64,000 nt of DNA from Yamadazyma tenuis (Eukaryota > Ascomycota > Pichiomycetes > Serinales > Debaryomycetaceae), in assembly GCF_029203305.1 (NCBI RefSeq), contig NC_089465.1:620001-684000 (forward strand). Reading direction: 5' to 3'. Positions 50,096 through 58,955 of the stretch are shown here, piece after piece. A program made the position numbers and the translations under genes. The notes beneath the pieces are model-generated. The model worked only from the letters and a program-made list of their open reading frames with translations. It did no database searches and was not told the DNA's origin. Positions within the stretch are counted from its first letter, which is position 1, and the number at the start of each line of letters is the position of its first letter.

Positions 50096-50527
50096 ATGAC
50101 AAGCGAAAAAGCCTACCGTGAAAGTGTCCACCGAGATCACCATGGCAGCTTGAACACGACCAGCGTTACCAATGGGGTTATGTTGACGAAGAGGAATAAT
50201 CGCTTGAATGTTCGGGAATGTATACTAATAATTATAATGACTTTGGGTGTACTTTTAATCTTTTTTTGTCTTATCATTTATGCTGATTTGAAATCACCCC
50301 AAAATAGTTGCTTGCCACCTCCTTCAGTAGCTGCAAACTATGCATATATACACAATGGTCCTCCTTCAAGACCTGCCAACCGTGCACGTATACAAATCCC
50401 TGCTACTCTTCCAGGAGCTGCACATGCAGATCCAACACCACCTGCACCGGCATACATATCGGATATTCACCTTCCCGCTTACAATGAGGATATTAGTCCA
50501 CCGATTTACGCCGCAATTCCACCTTAA
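50096..50527 (+). CDS. Small single-pass membrane protein with PPxY and LPxY tail (second of tandem pair)
   Basis: 143 residues from the ATG at 50096. An upstream in-frame ATG at 50033 would give 164. The TATA box (TATATAAA, 49995-50002) lies too close to 50033 for usual yeast initiation, so 50096 is preferred. Layout matches the preceding gene: a basic/polar N-terminus, one membrane helix (CILIIIMTLGVLLIFFCLII), a nearby Cys (NSC), then a Pro/Ala-rich tail with HLPAY and a terminal PPIY (PPIYAAIPP). LPxY and PPxY both bind Rsp5 WW domains. Two such genes in tandem suggest an old duplication, although the sequences have diverged beyond easy alignment. No family is recognised. Confidence 0.65.
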   Translation: MTSEKAYRESVHRDHHGSLNTTSVTNGVMLTKRNNRLNVRECILIIIMTLGVLLIFFCLIIYADLKSPQNSCLPPPSVAANYAYIHNGPPSRPANRARIQIPATLPGAAHADPTPPAPAYISDIHLPAYNEDISPPIYAAIPP

Positions 50528-50686
50528 TCATTAGTCTTTTATGGCATTTATTTAAAATATATTCATTTGGAAAAAGCCGCTGGGCATATACCCGTAAATA
50601 TAGAAAACCTTAATTCTACCGATATCTCCAAAGTCATAGACTGTAGGTTTCAAAAAATAAGTATTGACAGTAGCCGGTGATCGACT

Positions 50687-51529
50687 TTAATCCAAGGGAT
50701 TAGTGCTTGGATCCCACTCAGGCATTGATACAAAGTGTTCATCTTTGGCATCGAGCAAAGCCATGTCTTCCTTCGACAAGCTCCAATCAAATACATCCAA
50801 GTTACTAACCAAACGTGTCTCGCTAACAGTCTTAGGAAGAGGAATGAACCCATTTTGAAGAGACCATCTGATCATGATCTGGGCTTCTGAAACATTGTAC
50901 TTCTTGCTGAGGGCCACAACGTCCTCATCACCAAACCTATATCCTCTTACCAAGGGAGAGAATGCTTGCACTTCAATTCCATTGTCTCTGCAGTATTTAA
51001 CTAATTCTTTCCTAGCCAACCAAGGGTGGATTTCTAGCTGGTTCACAACAGGTTTGACCTTCAAGTCTGGATACTCCAAAAGTTGCTTCAAGTGATGTGC
51101 CCCGTAGTTGGAGACACCAATACTCTTGACCTTTCCACTTGCAACAGCGTCTTGCAACGCCACCCAAGCACCATGACGCCCTTCGGAATTGGCAAGTGGA
51201 GCATGGATCAAAATCAAGTCGATGTATCCGATGCTCTTAGACTTCTCCAAACACTTTTCAATTTCAGGTTTAGCTTCGTCCCCAAATTTCAAAATCTTGG
51301 TGGTGTAAAAGATTTCTTTTCTGTCAGTTCCAGTTTCCTTCAACCATTTTGCAATAGCTCCAGTAACAGCTTCTTCATTCTCGTAGAATACAGCACTGTC
51401 AATATGACGGTAACCAGCTTTTAATGATTCATAGACAATACGGCTGGCATCTTCAGCAGTAGTAAGGTAGACACCCAATCCCACTGATGGGATCACTGCT
51501 CCATTGTTCAAGGTAACGAATTTAGACAT
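50687..51529 (-). CDS. Aldo-keto reductase (Yjr096w-like)
   Basis: 280 residues, a complete AKR of the small Yjr096w type. The catalytic tetrad is visible: Asp44 and Tyr49 in GYRHIDSAVFYENE, Lys78 in FYTTKIL, His109 in LILIHAP. SIGVSNYG, VVNQLEIHPWL and FIPLPKTVSETRL are standard AKR signatures. It reduces aldehydes/ketones with NADPH, with xylose, arabinose or aromatic aldehydes as possible substrates. The promoter contains three imperfect 63-64-base direct repeats. Whether it belongs to the neighbouring sulfur-related cluster is unclear; its promoter lacks the AACCG repeats. Confidence 0.92.
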   Translation of the reverse strand: MSKFVTLNNGAVIPSVGLGVYLTTAEDASRIVYESLKAGYRHIDSAVFYENEEAVTGAIAKWLKETGTDRKEIFYTTKILKFGDEAKPEIEKCLEKSKSIGYIDLILIHAPLANSEGRHGAWVALQDAVASGKVKSIGVSNYGAHHLKQLLEYPDLKVKPVVNQLEIHPWLARKELVKYCRDNGIEVQAFSPLVRGYRFGDEDVVALSKKYNVSEAQIMIRWSLQNGFIPLPKTVSETRLVSNLDVFDWSLSKEDMALLDAKDEHFVSMPEWDPSTNPLD

Positions 51530-52300
51530 TTTGTTTTAATATGAGATGCTAGAAATCAAACAGAGAAAGAAGGGCCTTTTATACCAATGTAATTGGGGGC
51601 AATTCACACGCTCATAACGGTTACTTCGGGTGAGTACTATTTTGGGCAAGTCCCTGGTTGCCGGCGTTCCGTCGCATAAATGGGCATCTCGGGTGAGTAC
51701 TGTTTTGGGTAAGTTCGTGGTTGCCCGTGTTTCGGCGTTAAAGCCAGTAGTCTCGGGTGAGCACTGTTTTAGGTAAGGCCCGGTTTCCCTTTTCGGGTTG
51801 TTTTACTACCACCTGTATCATCAGATCGAATAAATAGTTTTAGACAAATTGACCCACATATGATGTTAGCAGCAGTTTAAACAGGCTACACATAACTAAA
51901 CTCAATTGTTGTTCTATGAAAAACTATAATCTAACTCGAAAATAAGGTTATTACCTTTTTAATAGATAACTGTCTCACTTCTGTGGACGCTAACGCTAAT
52001 ATCATGCTATAGTTGTGGGAGAATCGTAATCCACTTCAAATAGGGAGAGGTGGTAACAACACTTAATCGTGAACCTTATTCTGGTGTGCAAACAATTCTA
52101 TCCCTTCATTATTGGTGTCTTTTGGATCCCTTCTTTGGGCAATTTTGTGAACTTTGCCACCAATAAGCTGAATAAATTAATCCGACCAACAGAGCATTTC
52201 GGTCGTTGCCTTCTCTAGTAGAAATCCGCACTTGTTCGCGCTGGCCGCAAAAGCGGCCTTGAAAATCTCACACCAATTTCGCACCTCTCGATAATTACTA
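51530..52300. promoter_or_regulatory. Divergent AKR-ERV1 spacer with 63-64-base repeats
   Basis: 771 bases. The AKR-proximal 300 bases hold three imperfect repeats (separate entry). The ERV1-proximal half is AT-rich with no recognised RNA or gene. A minus-strand frame at 52177-52398 overlaps the ERV1 start and is a shadow. Confidence 0.5.
51626..51815 (+). repeat. Three imperfect direct repeats of 63-64 bases
   Basis: Copies start at 51626, 51689 and 51753, each opening TCGGGTGAGYACT, then ATTTT or GTTTT, then (GGG/AGG)YAAG, then a GGTTKCC block. The third copy is the most decayed. They lie 97-290 bases upstream of the aldo-keto reductase ATG on the opposite strand, in a position to be a duplicated regulator-binding module. 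Confidence 0.8.
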
Positions 52301-52819
52301 ATGTCATCACAAAATGCACCTTTGAAAGCCCCAGAGGTGGGAATATCGGGCAAAAAGATCGTGTATGACAAGGATGGTAAGCCGTGCCGTACATGCAACT
52401 CGTTACTCGATTTTCAAATGGTCACTGGGAAGATCAGTCCCGGTGCTGCCGTAAAAGCTCAACAAAAGCTCCACCAAGATCCACAGAGTTCAACGGACTT
52501 TCCCCCAGATGTCGAACAAATAGGCCGTTCTTCCTGGACTTTATTGCATTCGATAGCTGCAACATATCCAGAGGTACCTGATTCCCAGAAGCAACAGGAT
52601 TTGAAACAATTTCTCAAGTTATTCGGCAACTTCTACCCATGCTGGTTCTGTGCGGATGACTTCAAAAGCTATATGACCAAGAATGAACCCAAGGTTTCTA
52701 CACAAGAGGATTTTGGCCGTTGGCTTTGTGATGCCCACAACGAAGTCAATGTCAAGTTGGGAAAGCCTAAGTTCGACTGCAACTTCTGGAGAAGAAGATG
52801 GAAAGATGAAAATGAATAG
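52301..52819 (+). CDS. ERV1: Mitochondrial FAD-linked sulfhydryl oxidase Erv1
   Basis: 172 residues. The N-terminal shuttle pair is Cys29/Cys32 (CRTC). The FAD-proximal redox pair is Cys114/Cys117 (YPCWFC). The structural pair is Cys143/Cys160 (CDAHNEVN ... KPKFDC). PPDVEQIGRSSWTLLHSIAATYP matches the FAD-binding helix of Erv1. It reoxidises Mia40 in the intermembrane space and passes electrons to cytochrome c. The short N-terminal linker (about 35 residues shorter than S. cerevisiae) is the main length difference. The S. cerevisiae gene has an intron; here the frame is uninterrupted. Confidence 0.96.
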   Translation: MSSQNAPLKAPEVGISGKKIVYDKDGKPCRTCNSLLDFQMVTGKISPGAAVKAQQKLHQDPQSSTDFPPDVEQIGRSSWTLLHSIAATYPEVPDSQKQQDLKQFLKLFGNFYPCWFCADDFKSYMTKNEPKVSTQEDFGRWLCDAHNEVNVKLGKPKFDCNFWRRRWKDENE

Positions 52820-52881
52820 AGCCTTCCTTGTAAATAGCCTCATATATTAAACTTGTACAAATATGCACATAAAGATACTAT

Positions 52882-53361
52882 TTAGCCCTTAAAGGTCTTG
52901 AGCCATTCAATAACTGTTTGATCACTTACAGTGTCAAGATTAGGTGAAATTACATCCACCACCAACTGCTTTTCAAGCCTTACAAGACTAGGAAGCTTGT
53001 TGACTCCGTAGGTCATCATTATATCTTTGGCTTCTAAGCTATCACAGGTGATATTTGCCAAATGAACTTCGAAATCCCCAAGCGGATATTTGGACTTATC
53101 GGATAAGATATCAAACAAGGTGGATGTCAACTTGTTGTAGTTGGGATCTGCTTGCACGGTAAAGTTCAAAATAAGTGGGTGTTTAACAAGGATCAAGTCA
53201 TTCAATTCATTGTGACTGGTAACGTAATTGGGGTAAATCCGGTTCTGGGTAGTGAATTGTGAAGGATGTGGTGGATAGATGGTCTTTCCTGACGTCCATC
53301 CACTGAAAAACCCGAAAAAGCTCCGCTTTTGTATGTGTTGGATTGGCTTCAATCTAAACAT
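52882..53361 (-). CDS. Small mitochondrial thioredoxin-fold-like protein
   Basis: 159 residues from the ATG at 53361 (MFRLKPIQHIQKRSFFGFF); 14 further upstream codons do not begin with ATG. The first 25 residues are basic, free of acidic residues and amphipathic, a likely mitochondrial presequence. The rest alternates strands and helices: LVKHPLILNFTVQADPNYNKLTSTLFDIL, then FEVHLANITCDSLEAKDIMMTYGVNKLPSLVRLEKQLVVD. YGVNKLPSLV resembles the cis-Pro region of thioredoxins (YGVRSIPT). No CxxC is present, so a redox role is doubtful. It converges with ERV1, 62 bases apart. I do not recognise a named orthologue. Confidence 0.7.
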   Translation of the reverse strand: MFRLKPIQHIQKRSFFGFFSGWTSGKTIYPPHPSQFTTQNRIYPNYVTSHNELNDLILVKHPLILNFTVQADPNYNKLTSTLFDILSDKSKYPLGDFEVHLANITCDSLEAKDIMMTYGVNKLPSLVRLEKQLVVDVISPNLDTVSDQTVIEWLKTFKG

Positions 53362-53647
53362 TGTAGAAAAACTATGATTGCGAATGTGGAAGAATAACGA
53401 CAATTGATGGGGTAGACAGGAAAAGCTGAAATATACACGAACAAATTATTATCCCCGCCGCTTCGAGAATGAAAGTTGGTTGTTGATGGAACCACAAGCA
53501 GTAACCATTCGTACTTGCATGCTATTTCGGCTCCTTCAGTGATTATTTGCAGCTGACAAAACCAATTACTAAAGTATTTGTCAACTGCTAATGCGAAAAT
53601 AATTTCCACTTCTAATCAAATTTCCAAAGGCACAAGAACCTATAAAT

Positions 53648-54715
53648 ATGCCAACTACCCCCACAGCTTTGGGGTCAAATCCGCTTGGTGCCATTCATTC
53701 ACAAGAGTCCGTACCAACAATGCCTGTCCAAACAACTCCCCTCAAGTCTGATCTCTTTGAAGATATGACTCTTTTATCTCCGGCTGTCACGCCTAGCATG
53801 ATCCTGATGGAAAACCTTGGTGATATCAAGTCCGAACTGATACCACACTTGTCAGCTGACCAAAGATCAAAGCTTCCTCTACCCGACATTTTGCCGGTGG
53901 TGAAGTGTATAGCAAGAGCAAGGATACCTACAACTCAAGGACCTGAAATATTTCTTCACCTATACGAAAACAATATTGACCAAAAGGAACATCTAGCTAT
54001 AGTATTTGGCGAAGATATCAGATCCAAGACCTTGTTCAGATTTAGAGAAGATGAGACTCAACAAGATAGAATGACTAGAGGTGCCTATGTTGGAAAGTTG
54101 TATCCTGGAAGAAATACTGCTGACAAAGATGACAGATTGAAGTTGGAACTCAAATTTGACAATAAGGGTGAACTAATCAGAGACCCCAGCACAACATACA
54201 GCAAACCGACAATGGTCCGTATACACAGTGAGTGCTATACGGGAGAAACTGCGTGGTCTGCTAGATGTGACTGTGGAGAACAATTTGATGAAGCTGGGAG
54301 AATCATGGGGCAGCTTGGCCACGGTTGTATAGTATATCTTCGGCAAGAGGGAAGAGGAATTGGTTTGGGAGAGAAGTTAAAAGCATATAATTTACAAGAT
54401 TTGGGTGCAGATACAGTTCAAGCAAATCTCATGTTAAGGCATCCAGCTGATGGCCGTTCGTTTTCACTTGCAACTGCAATTTTGGAAGACTTGGGGTTAT
54501 TGGAAATTCAGTTAATGACTAACAACCCCGACAAGATTGCTGCAGTGGAAGGAAAAAATCAAACCATCAAGGTTATTGAAAGAATACCCATGATCCCATT
54601 GGCGTGGAAAAGTGATGATGGTATCAAAAGTAAAGAAATCGAAGGCTACTTGAGTACAAAGATTGAAAGAATGGGTCACTTACTCGAGAAACCACTACAA
54701 ATATCGGGAAGGTAG
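53648..54715 (+). CDS. RIB1: GTP cyclohydrolase II
   Basis: 355 residues. It catalyses the first step of riboflavin synthesis from GTP. Zinc ligands Cys196, Cys207 and Cys209 lie in SECYTGETAWSARCDCGEQ. The catalytic core RQEGRGIGLGEKLKAYNLQD and the GTP-binding block LMTNNPDKIAAVEGK are intact. An N-terminal extension of about 90 residues (Thr/Pro/Ser-rich) precedes the domain, as in other yeast Rib1 proteins. Riboflavin oversynthesis under iron limitation is known in some CTG-clade yeasts. Nothing in the short upstream region tells whether this gene is iron-controlled. Confidence 0.95.
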   Translation: MPTTPTALGSNPLGAIHSQESVPTMPVQTTPLKSDLFEDMTLLSPAVTPSMILMENLGDIKSELIPHLSADQRSKLPLPDILPVVKCIARARIPTTQGPEIFLHLYENNIDQKEHLAIVFGEDIRSKTLFRFREDETQQDRMTRGAYVGKLYPGRNTADKDDRLKLELKFDNKGELIRDPSTTYSKPTMVRIHSECYTGETAWSARCDCGEQFDEAGRIMGQLGHGCIVYLRQEGRGIGLGEKLKAYNLQDLGADTVQANLMLRHPADGRSFSLATAILEDLGLLEIQLMTNNPDKIAAVEGKNQTIKVIERIPMIPLAWKSDDGIKSKEIEGYLSTKIERMGHLLEKPLQISGR

Positions 54716-55478
54716 CTTGAAGGAAGTCTCCAATCGTCAACAATTCAAACACAATGTATACATCTTTACAGTGACAAGAAGTGAATGCAAAATTTCCACT
54801 TGTTAATATAGACAAACCGAAGACACTTTTGAGTCTTTCTCTAGTACTTCCTGTTTTATTATTTGACACACCACCTGTTTTCAAGACATAAGCTTAAGAT
54901 TCCAAAGCTTATTTACCCCGAAATCGGAAACCATTAGAGATTGGTTCATTAAGAATTGTTCATATGTGTGATTCATGTGGGATCAAATGGTTCACACCCG
55001 ATTATGTTTTTGCTGCATGGTAAGTAGTGCTACTTTCTTGGAAAATTCCTATTGTAGAATTTAGGAGTACTTCAAAATTGTGATTTTGACATATATTGAG
55101 AAATGGTACGAAAGTATATTTGATCTAGTAACAGGGTGATACTATTATCAAGAAGTGGAGTCCAACATTCAGCATTCATGCAAGTCCAAGTCCAAGCTTA
55201 CGGTATATTTCAAATTTAAGAGATTCTTTTGTTTTACTTAGTGTTTAGTTTAAAAAAGCTGTCAATTTCATGCAAGTTTAACTTCGAACACCGAATTGAT
55301 TTTTCACGCAACCAACGTTCAAATACAAAAGGGATTGGATAAGCTTCCTAAAGCTACGGAGAAGGATGGAACAGAGAGTAAATTCAAAGTTTTTCCCTTG
55401 AACGGGATGGAATTAGTTGATAGAAACAGCCCTTCTGACCCTACAACTGATAAGTTCTATAGTGAATAAATATGTCCA
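54716..55478. other. Convergent spacer between RIB1 and the HD-domain gene, with possible gene remnants
   Basis: 763 bases, unusually long for a convergent pair. Two short open stretches have protein-like content: 54901-55023 (M-C-D-S-C-G-I-K-W-F-T-P-D-Y-V, followed at 55020 by GTAAGT) and about 55256-55470, ending KFYSE at a TAA. No full gene can be built: no TACTAAC branch site is present, and frames do not join cleanly. Tandem CCAAGT units occur near 55185. It may hold a decayed gene or nothing. Confidence 0.3.
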
Positions 55479-56183
55479 TTATTTAGAATGTTGCTTAACA
55501 AACTCGGCTCTTTGTGCAAGGATCTCATCGCACAAATCTCCGACTTCTACAGTTTTGATCGCATCTCTAGAAGCGTAAAACTCAGTAAGATCATATTTGA
55601 TACCATAGTCTTGTTCATAGTCCCATGCTTGCTGGATCATTTCAAACTTATCGATATCCTTGACGTACACAGCTTCAACACATCTAATTTCTTCGTAATC
55701 AAGCCATAACTCCACCAACTCTTTACTGAAAGGTTCGTTGTATGGCTTCACTAACGATGCCAAATAATGAATGGTTTCAAGTTCACGACGGTGTTTTTCT
55801 TGTTTTGGTACCCCTTCGAATGGTGTGATGTCGCCAACCAAAGACTCAGCTATATCATGAATCACGGAGATTTTTACACACTTGTCAATATTGATTTTGT
55901 TCTCTAGATTAGGAATAAGCATAGAGATAATCGACATTCTGTACATGTGATCCGCTATACTTTCGGTCTTATTTTCAGGAATATCTCTATCCAACCATCC
56001 GGTTCTCTTCTGAGTCTTCAAAAGACGTACGATTTGAATGAATCCAAGAATATAGTTGATGGGCTTTTTTGGATGAGAAGGAACAAGAAGTTGTTTAACC
56101 CGATCTGGGATTGCCGTCTCTGGTTTCCATTCACCTATAGAGGTGTTGATAGGCCTGGTAATGGTAATAGAACTGGGGGTCAT
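55479..56183 (-). CDS. HD-domain 5'-deoxynucleotidase (Ybr242w/HDDC2 family)
   Basis: 234 residues from the ATG at 56183 (MTPSSITITRP); earlier in-frame ATGs at 56252 and 56297 would add up to 38 residues. HD metal-site residues are visible: His in ADHMYRMSI, HD in VIHDIAESLVGDITP, and Asp in VKDIDKFEMIQQAW. YILGFIQIVRLLKTQKRTGWLDR at the start of the domain matches Ybr242w and Ygl101w. The family removes the 5' phosphate from deoxynucleoside monophosphates. The 56183 start matches the S. cerevisiae protein length (238). The longer starts would add a hydrophobic/basic N-terminus. Its linkage to the Ybr241c-type transporter and ERT1 is as in S. cerevisiae. Confidence 0.9.
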   Translation of the reverse strand: MTPSSITITRPINTSIGEWKPETAIPDRVKQLLVPSHPKKPINYILGFIQIVRLLKTQKRTGWLDRDIPENKTESIADHMYRMSIISMLIPNLENKINIDKCVKISVIHDIAESLVGDITPFEGVPKQEKHRRELETIHYLASLVKPYNEPFSKELVELWLDYEEIRCVEAVYVKDIDKFEMIQQAWDYEQDYGIKYDLTEFYASRDAIKTVEVGDLCDEILAQRAEFVKQHSK

Positions 56184-56466
56184 CAACAGGTAAAATAACA
56201 ACGGTGGAAACGAATTTGAACGTTTTGGATTCAACAAAATAATCCACCTCATATGAAGGTTTTTGTAAACAGTGCGACTGCATGAGCAGATGTCCATCGG
56301 ACATTTTGAAAAAGAGGCGTCTCAGCTAGTTTCCTTTTGTAATACACTAGAGTAGTCATACATACCAAAGGCAAAAGGGTACAGCTACTATATCATCAGT
56401 AATATATTTTACAAAATATATTATTTTATATAACTCGTTTTATATAAACATGATTATTTTGGTAAC

Positions 56467-57233
56467 TTAAGCAACCAATTCAACAACACCACCAACAGCT
56501 CTGATCTTTTCTTCAGCCAATTTAGAAACGAATCTAGCCTTGACGATAACTGGAACGTCTGGCAATCTTCCCTTACCCAAGACTTTACCGTAACCGTGAG
56601 CCAAGGTGTCAATGACTGGGGCAGCAGAAGTAGTAGAGGACTTCAAGTATTCGTCCTTCTTTTCTTCGTCAACCAAAGTCCACAACTTGTCCAAGTTGAT
56701 TTCTGGTCTCCAGAAGTGAGCTTGTTGTTTGTGGAAGTATCTCATACCAACTTTACCGAAGTAACCAGGATGGTACTTATCCAAGTTAGTTCTGTGGTGA
56801 TGTTGACCACCAGCCATACCTCTACCACCGGGATGCTTTCTGTGCTTACCAATTCTACCGTTACCGGCTATAATATTAAGTTAGTATTTGTTGTTTGGCG
56901 TATCTCGAACTGCATCTCATGATGAATAACACGGGATTGTATTGTGTATGAGGGTCAAAGCCAGTTACTATGCTGGATTTACCAGGGAAACATGGCCAGG
57001 GAGCCATTTATCATCTTGTTCTAAGTTTGTAACATCTTGTAAACATGTATTCTATCATTGACAAAAATTTTTCACTACGTTGACAAGGAACATTTATCGA
57101 TGGGAACTAACAATAGTTGGTTGGAAAAAGTTGGAGATTCATGAGACAGTCGTTGCTGTGAGTATATTATGGTTCATTACATACCTGAAACGTGGCCTCT
57201 GTGTTTTCTGGTCTTAGTTAATCTAGTAGGCAT
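56467..57233 (-). CDS. RPL28: 60S ribosomal protein L28 (uL15) (spliced: 57233-57185 joined to 56867-56467)
   Basis: 149 residues after splicing, identical in length to S. cerevisiae Rpl28. Exon 1 (49 bases) encodes [16 protein letters not shown] plus the first base of an Ala codon. Exon 2 continues [17 protein letters not shown] into [20 protein letters not shown] and ends [15 protein letters not shown]. The open frame beginning at GCC..ATG inside exon 2 (56817) is not the start. The intron position is the same as in S. cerevisiae RPL28/CYH2. Gln in GGQHHHR, the position where Glu gives cycloheximide resistance in S. cerevisiae, is wild type. Highly expressed codon bias. Confidence 0.97.
56868..57184 (-). 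other. RPL28: RPL28 intron
   Basis: 317 bases on the minus strand: donor GTATGT at 57184-57179, branch TACTAAC at 56886-56880, acceptor TATAG ending at 56868, only 13 bases after the branch A. No convincing snoRNA was seen; a lone ATGATGA lies on the opposite strand near 56919. Confidence 0.95.
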
Positions 57234-57418
57234 AGTGCTTAATGATGTTAAACTATGAGAAAGATTTTTTTTCAGGTAAAATGAGCATGGCGACAGCGGT
57301 GAGAGACTTGGGAAGAATACACGACCTGGGAATTTCGCAGTCTCGAAAAGCCCTAATCGAAAGTCACGTGCAATACTCAACCCCCAACGTGTTAGACTGG
57401 TTCCGTTATACATTCATA

Positions 57419-58861
57419 CTATTTATTCCATACCTCTTCATATGATAATTTGCCTTTAGTTTCAGGTATTTGCGTCTTGATGAATCCAAATGTAAGAATG
57501 CACATGCCCGTAAAGATAAAGTACACTCCACCTCCAATCCATGAGCTTTTAAGAATTGGAAACAAAAATCCAACAATAAATGTAGCCACCCAGTTCATGG
57601 TTGTACCCCAACTCTGTGCAGAAGCCTTAGCTCTTGGCTGAGTAACTTCTCCCACCAATAAGAATGGAATTGGGCCTAAGCCGATTGCAAAAAAAGTGAT
57701 GTATGTAAAGGTTCCAATAATTGATGCCAATGGGTTAGTGGTGAGGATACCGAACCCCATGAGAACAGTGGCAATACCCATGAATGCGACAGATGTGAGC
57801 AAAAGGGGTTTACGTCCGAGTCGGTCAACAAAACCGGCGGCCACAAAAGTGACGACTGCGTTTGTGACCGAAATCATGCAGTTGATGATAATCGAATGGG
57901 ATGGGAAGATGGAAATCAATACAGACACACCGTAGAAAATAATCGAATTAATACCACAGAACTGCTGCAAAATGAGAATTCCAGTTGCAACAATCTTACT
58001 GGGATTGAACTCAGGCAGTTTGAGGTATACATCAAGAGACACTGCAGTAGGTTTAGGAGCTGGGCTATTGGCTGTTTCCCGACCCATTTCTTCGTCCAAC
58101 AACTGATCTGCTTCTCCTGGTTGAGACCAGCTGGATACTTCTGACCGCACACTATGATACTCGCCTCCGCGAAGCCTGTGTAAGCCTCTCAAAGCTTCAT
58201 GGGGATATCCCTTATTTACTAACCACATAGGAGACTCGTCAACATAGACAAAAATCAATACCAAGGTCACCACCGCAAGGATTGATCCTGTTAATAAGAG
58301 CCATCTCCAATCATTATTATTGCACCAGCGAAGGGCCAATACCTGAGTAAGTAAGATCCCTACGTTCACCGATACTTGATTCATTGATCCCAAGAATCCC
58401 TTCGCATCTGGAGGACTCACTTCGTTGATAAAAACAGGTGTCACCACAAGGGCAGCCCCCGCACCAAGTCCAGCCACAAATCGTCCAACCAATAATGTCC
58501 CATAGTTCTGAGAAAGTCCATTGAGCGATGATCCAAAAAAGTAGATTACACAGTGAAGCATGGATGTCTTCTTTCTACCGATTTTATCTGCAACTGTTCC
58601 CACGTACAACGATCCAATAAGCCCTCCAATACTGAAGATGGAAGTAATTAATCCCACTTGCTCCGTTGACATGGGTATACATCTGGCAAATTGATGCTCA
58701 CCGAACCATGTGTCCTCAAATGGAACGCTGCCTGGTTTTGAAACTGAACAAGAAATGATTGATTCGGGTGAATTAAGCTCTGACATGTGATAACCGAACT
58801 GAAGTGAACCAAGACACATAATCGCCACTGTTGCCACCAAATGGCCTGTAAACGATGACAT
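57419..58861 (-). CDS. MFS sugar-transporter-family protein (Vps73/Ybr241c type)
   Basis: 480 residues from the ATG at 58861 (MSSFTGHLVATVAIM); 40 further upstream codons do not begin with ATG. Twelve hydrophobic segments with sugar-porter signatures: VGTVADKIGRKK, VGRFVAGLGAGAALVVTPVFINEVSP, the loop FVDRLGRKPLL, and PETKGKLSYEEVW at the C-terminus. The vacuolar Vps73/Ybr241c branch is indicated by this last block and by linkage to a Ybr242w-like gene and ERT1. The substrate is unknown. In S. cerevisiae Vps73 affects vacuolar sorting. Confidence 0.88.
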   Translation of the reverse strand: MSSFTGHLVATVAIMCLGSLQFGYHMSELNSPESIISCSVSKPGSVPFEDTWFGEHQFARCIPMSTEQVGLITSIFSIGGLIGSLYVGTVADKIGRKKTSMLHCVIYFFGSSLNGLSQNYGTLLVGRFVAGLGAGAALVVTPVFINEVSPPDAKGFLGSMNQVSVNVGILLTQVLALRWCNNNDWRWLLLTGSILAVVTLVLIFVYVDESPMWLVNKGYPHEALRGLHRLRGGEYHSVRSEVSSWSQPGEADQLLDEEMGRETANSPAPKPTAVSLDVYLKLPEFNPSKIVATGILILQQFCGINSIIFYGVSVLISIFPSHSIIINCMISVTNAVVTFVAAGFVDRLGRKPLLLTSVAFMGIATVLMGFGILTTNPLASIIGTFTYITFFAIGLGPIPFLLVGEVTQPRAKASAQSWGTTMNWVATFIVGFLFPILKSSWIGGGVYFIFTGMCILTFGFIKTQIPETKGKLSYEEVWNK

Positions 58862-58955
58862 TTGGTAGATATGTGAGATCAGGATAAGGGCAGTGCCAAA
58901 TGGAAAACGCGAACTCGAGAGAGCAGCAGGAGGCGTCACGTGATACAACCCCAGA

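Noticed and set aside
56868..57184. C/D snoRNA in the RPL28 intron
   Set aside because: A single ATGATGA C-box match lies on the opposite strand and no D box or terminal stem accompanies it.
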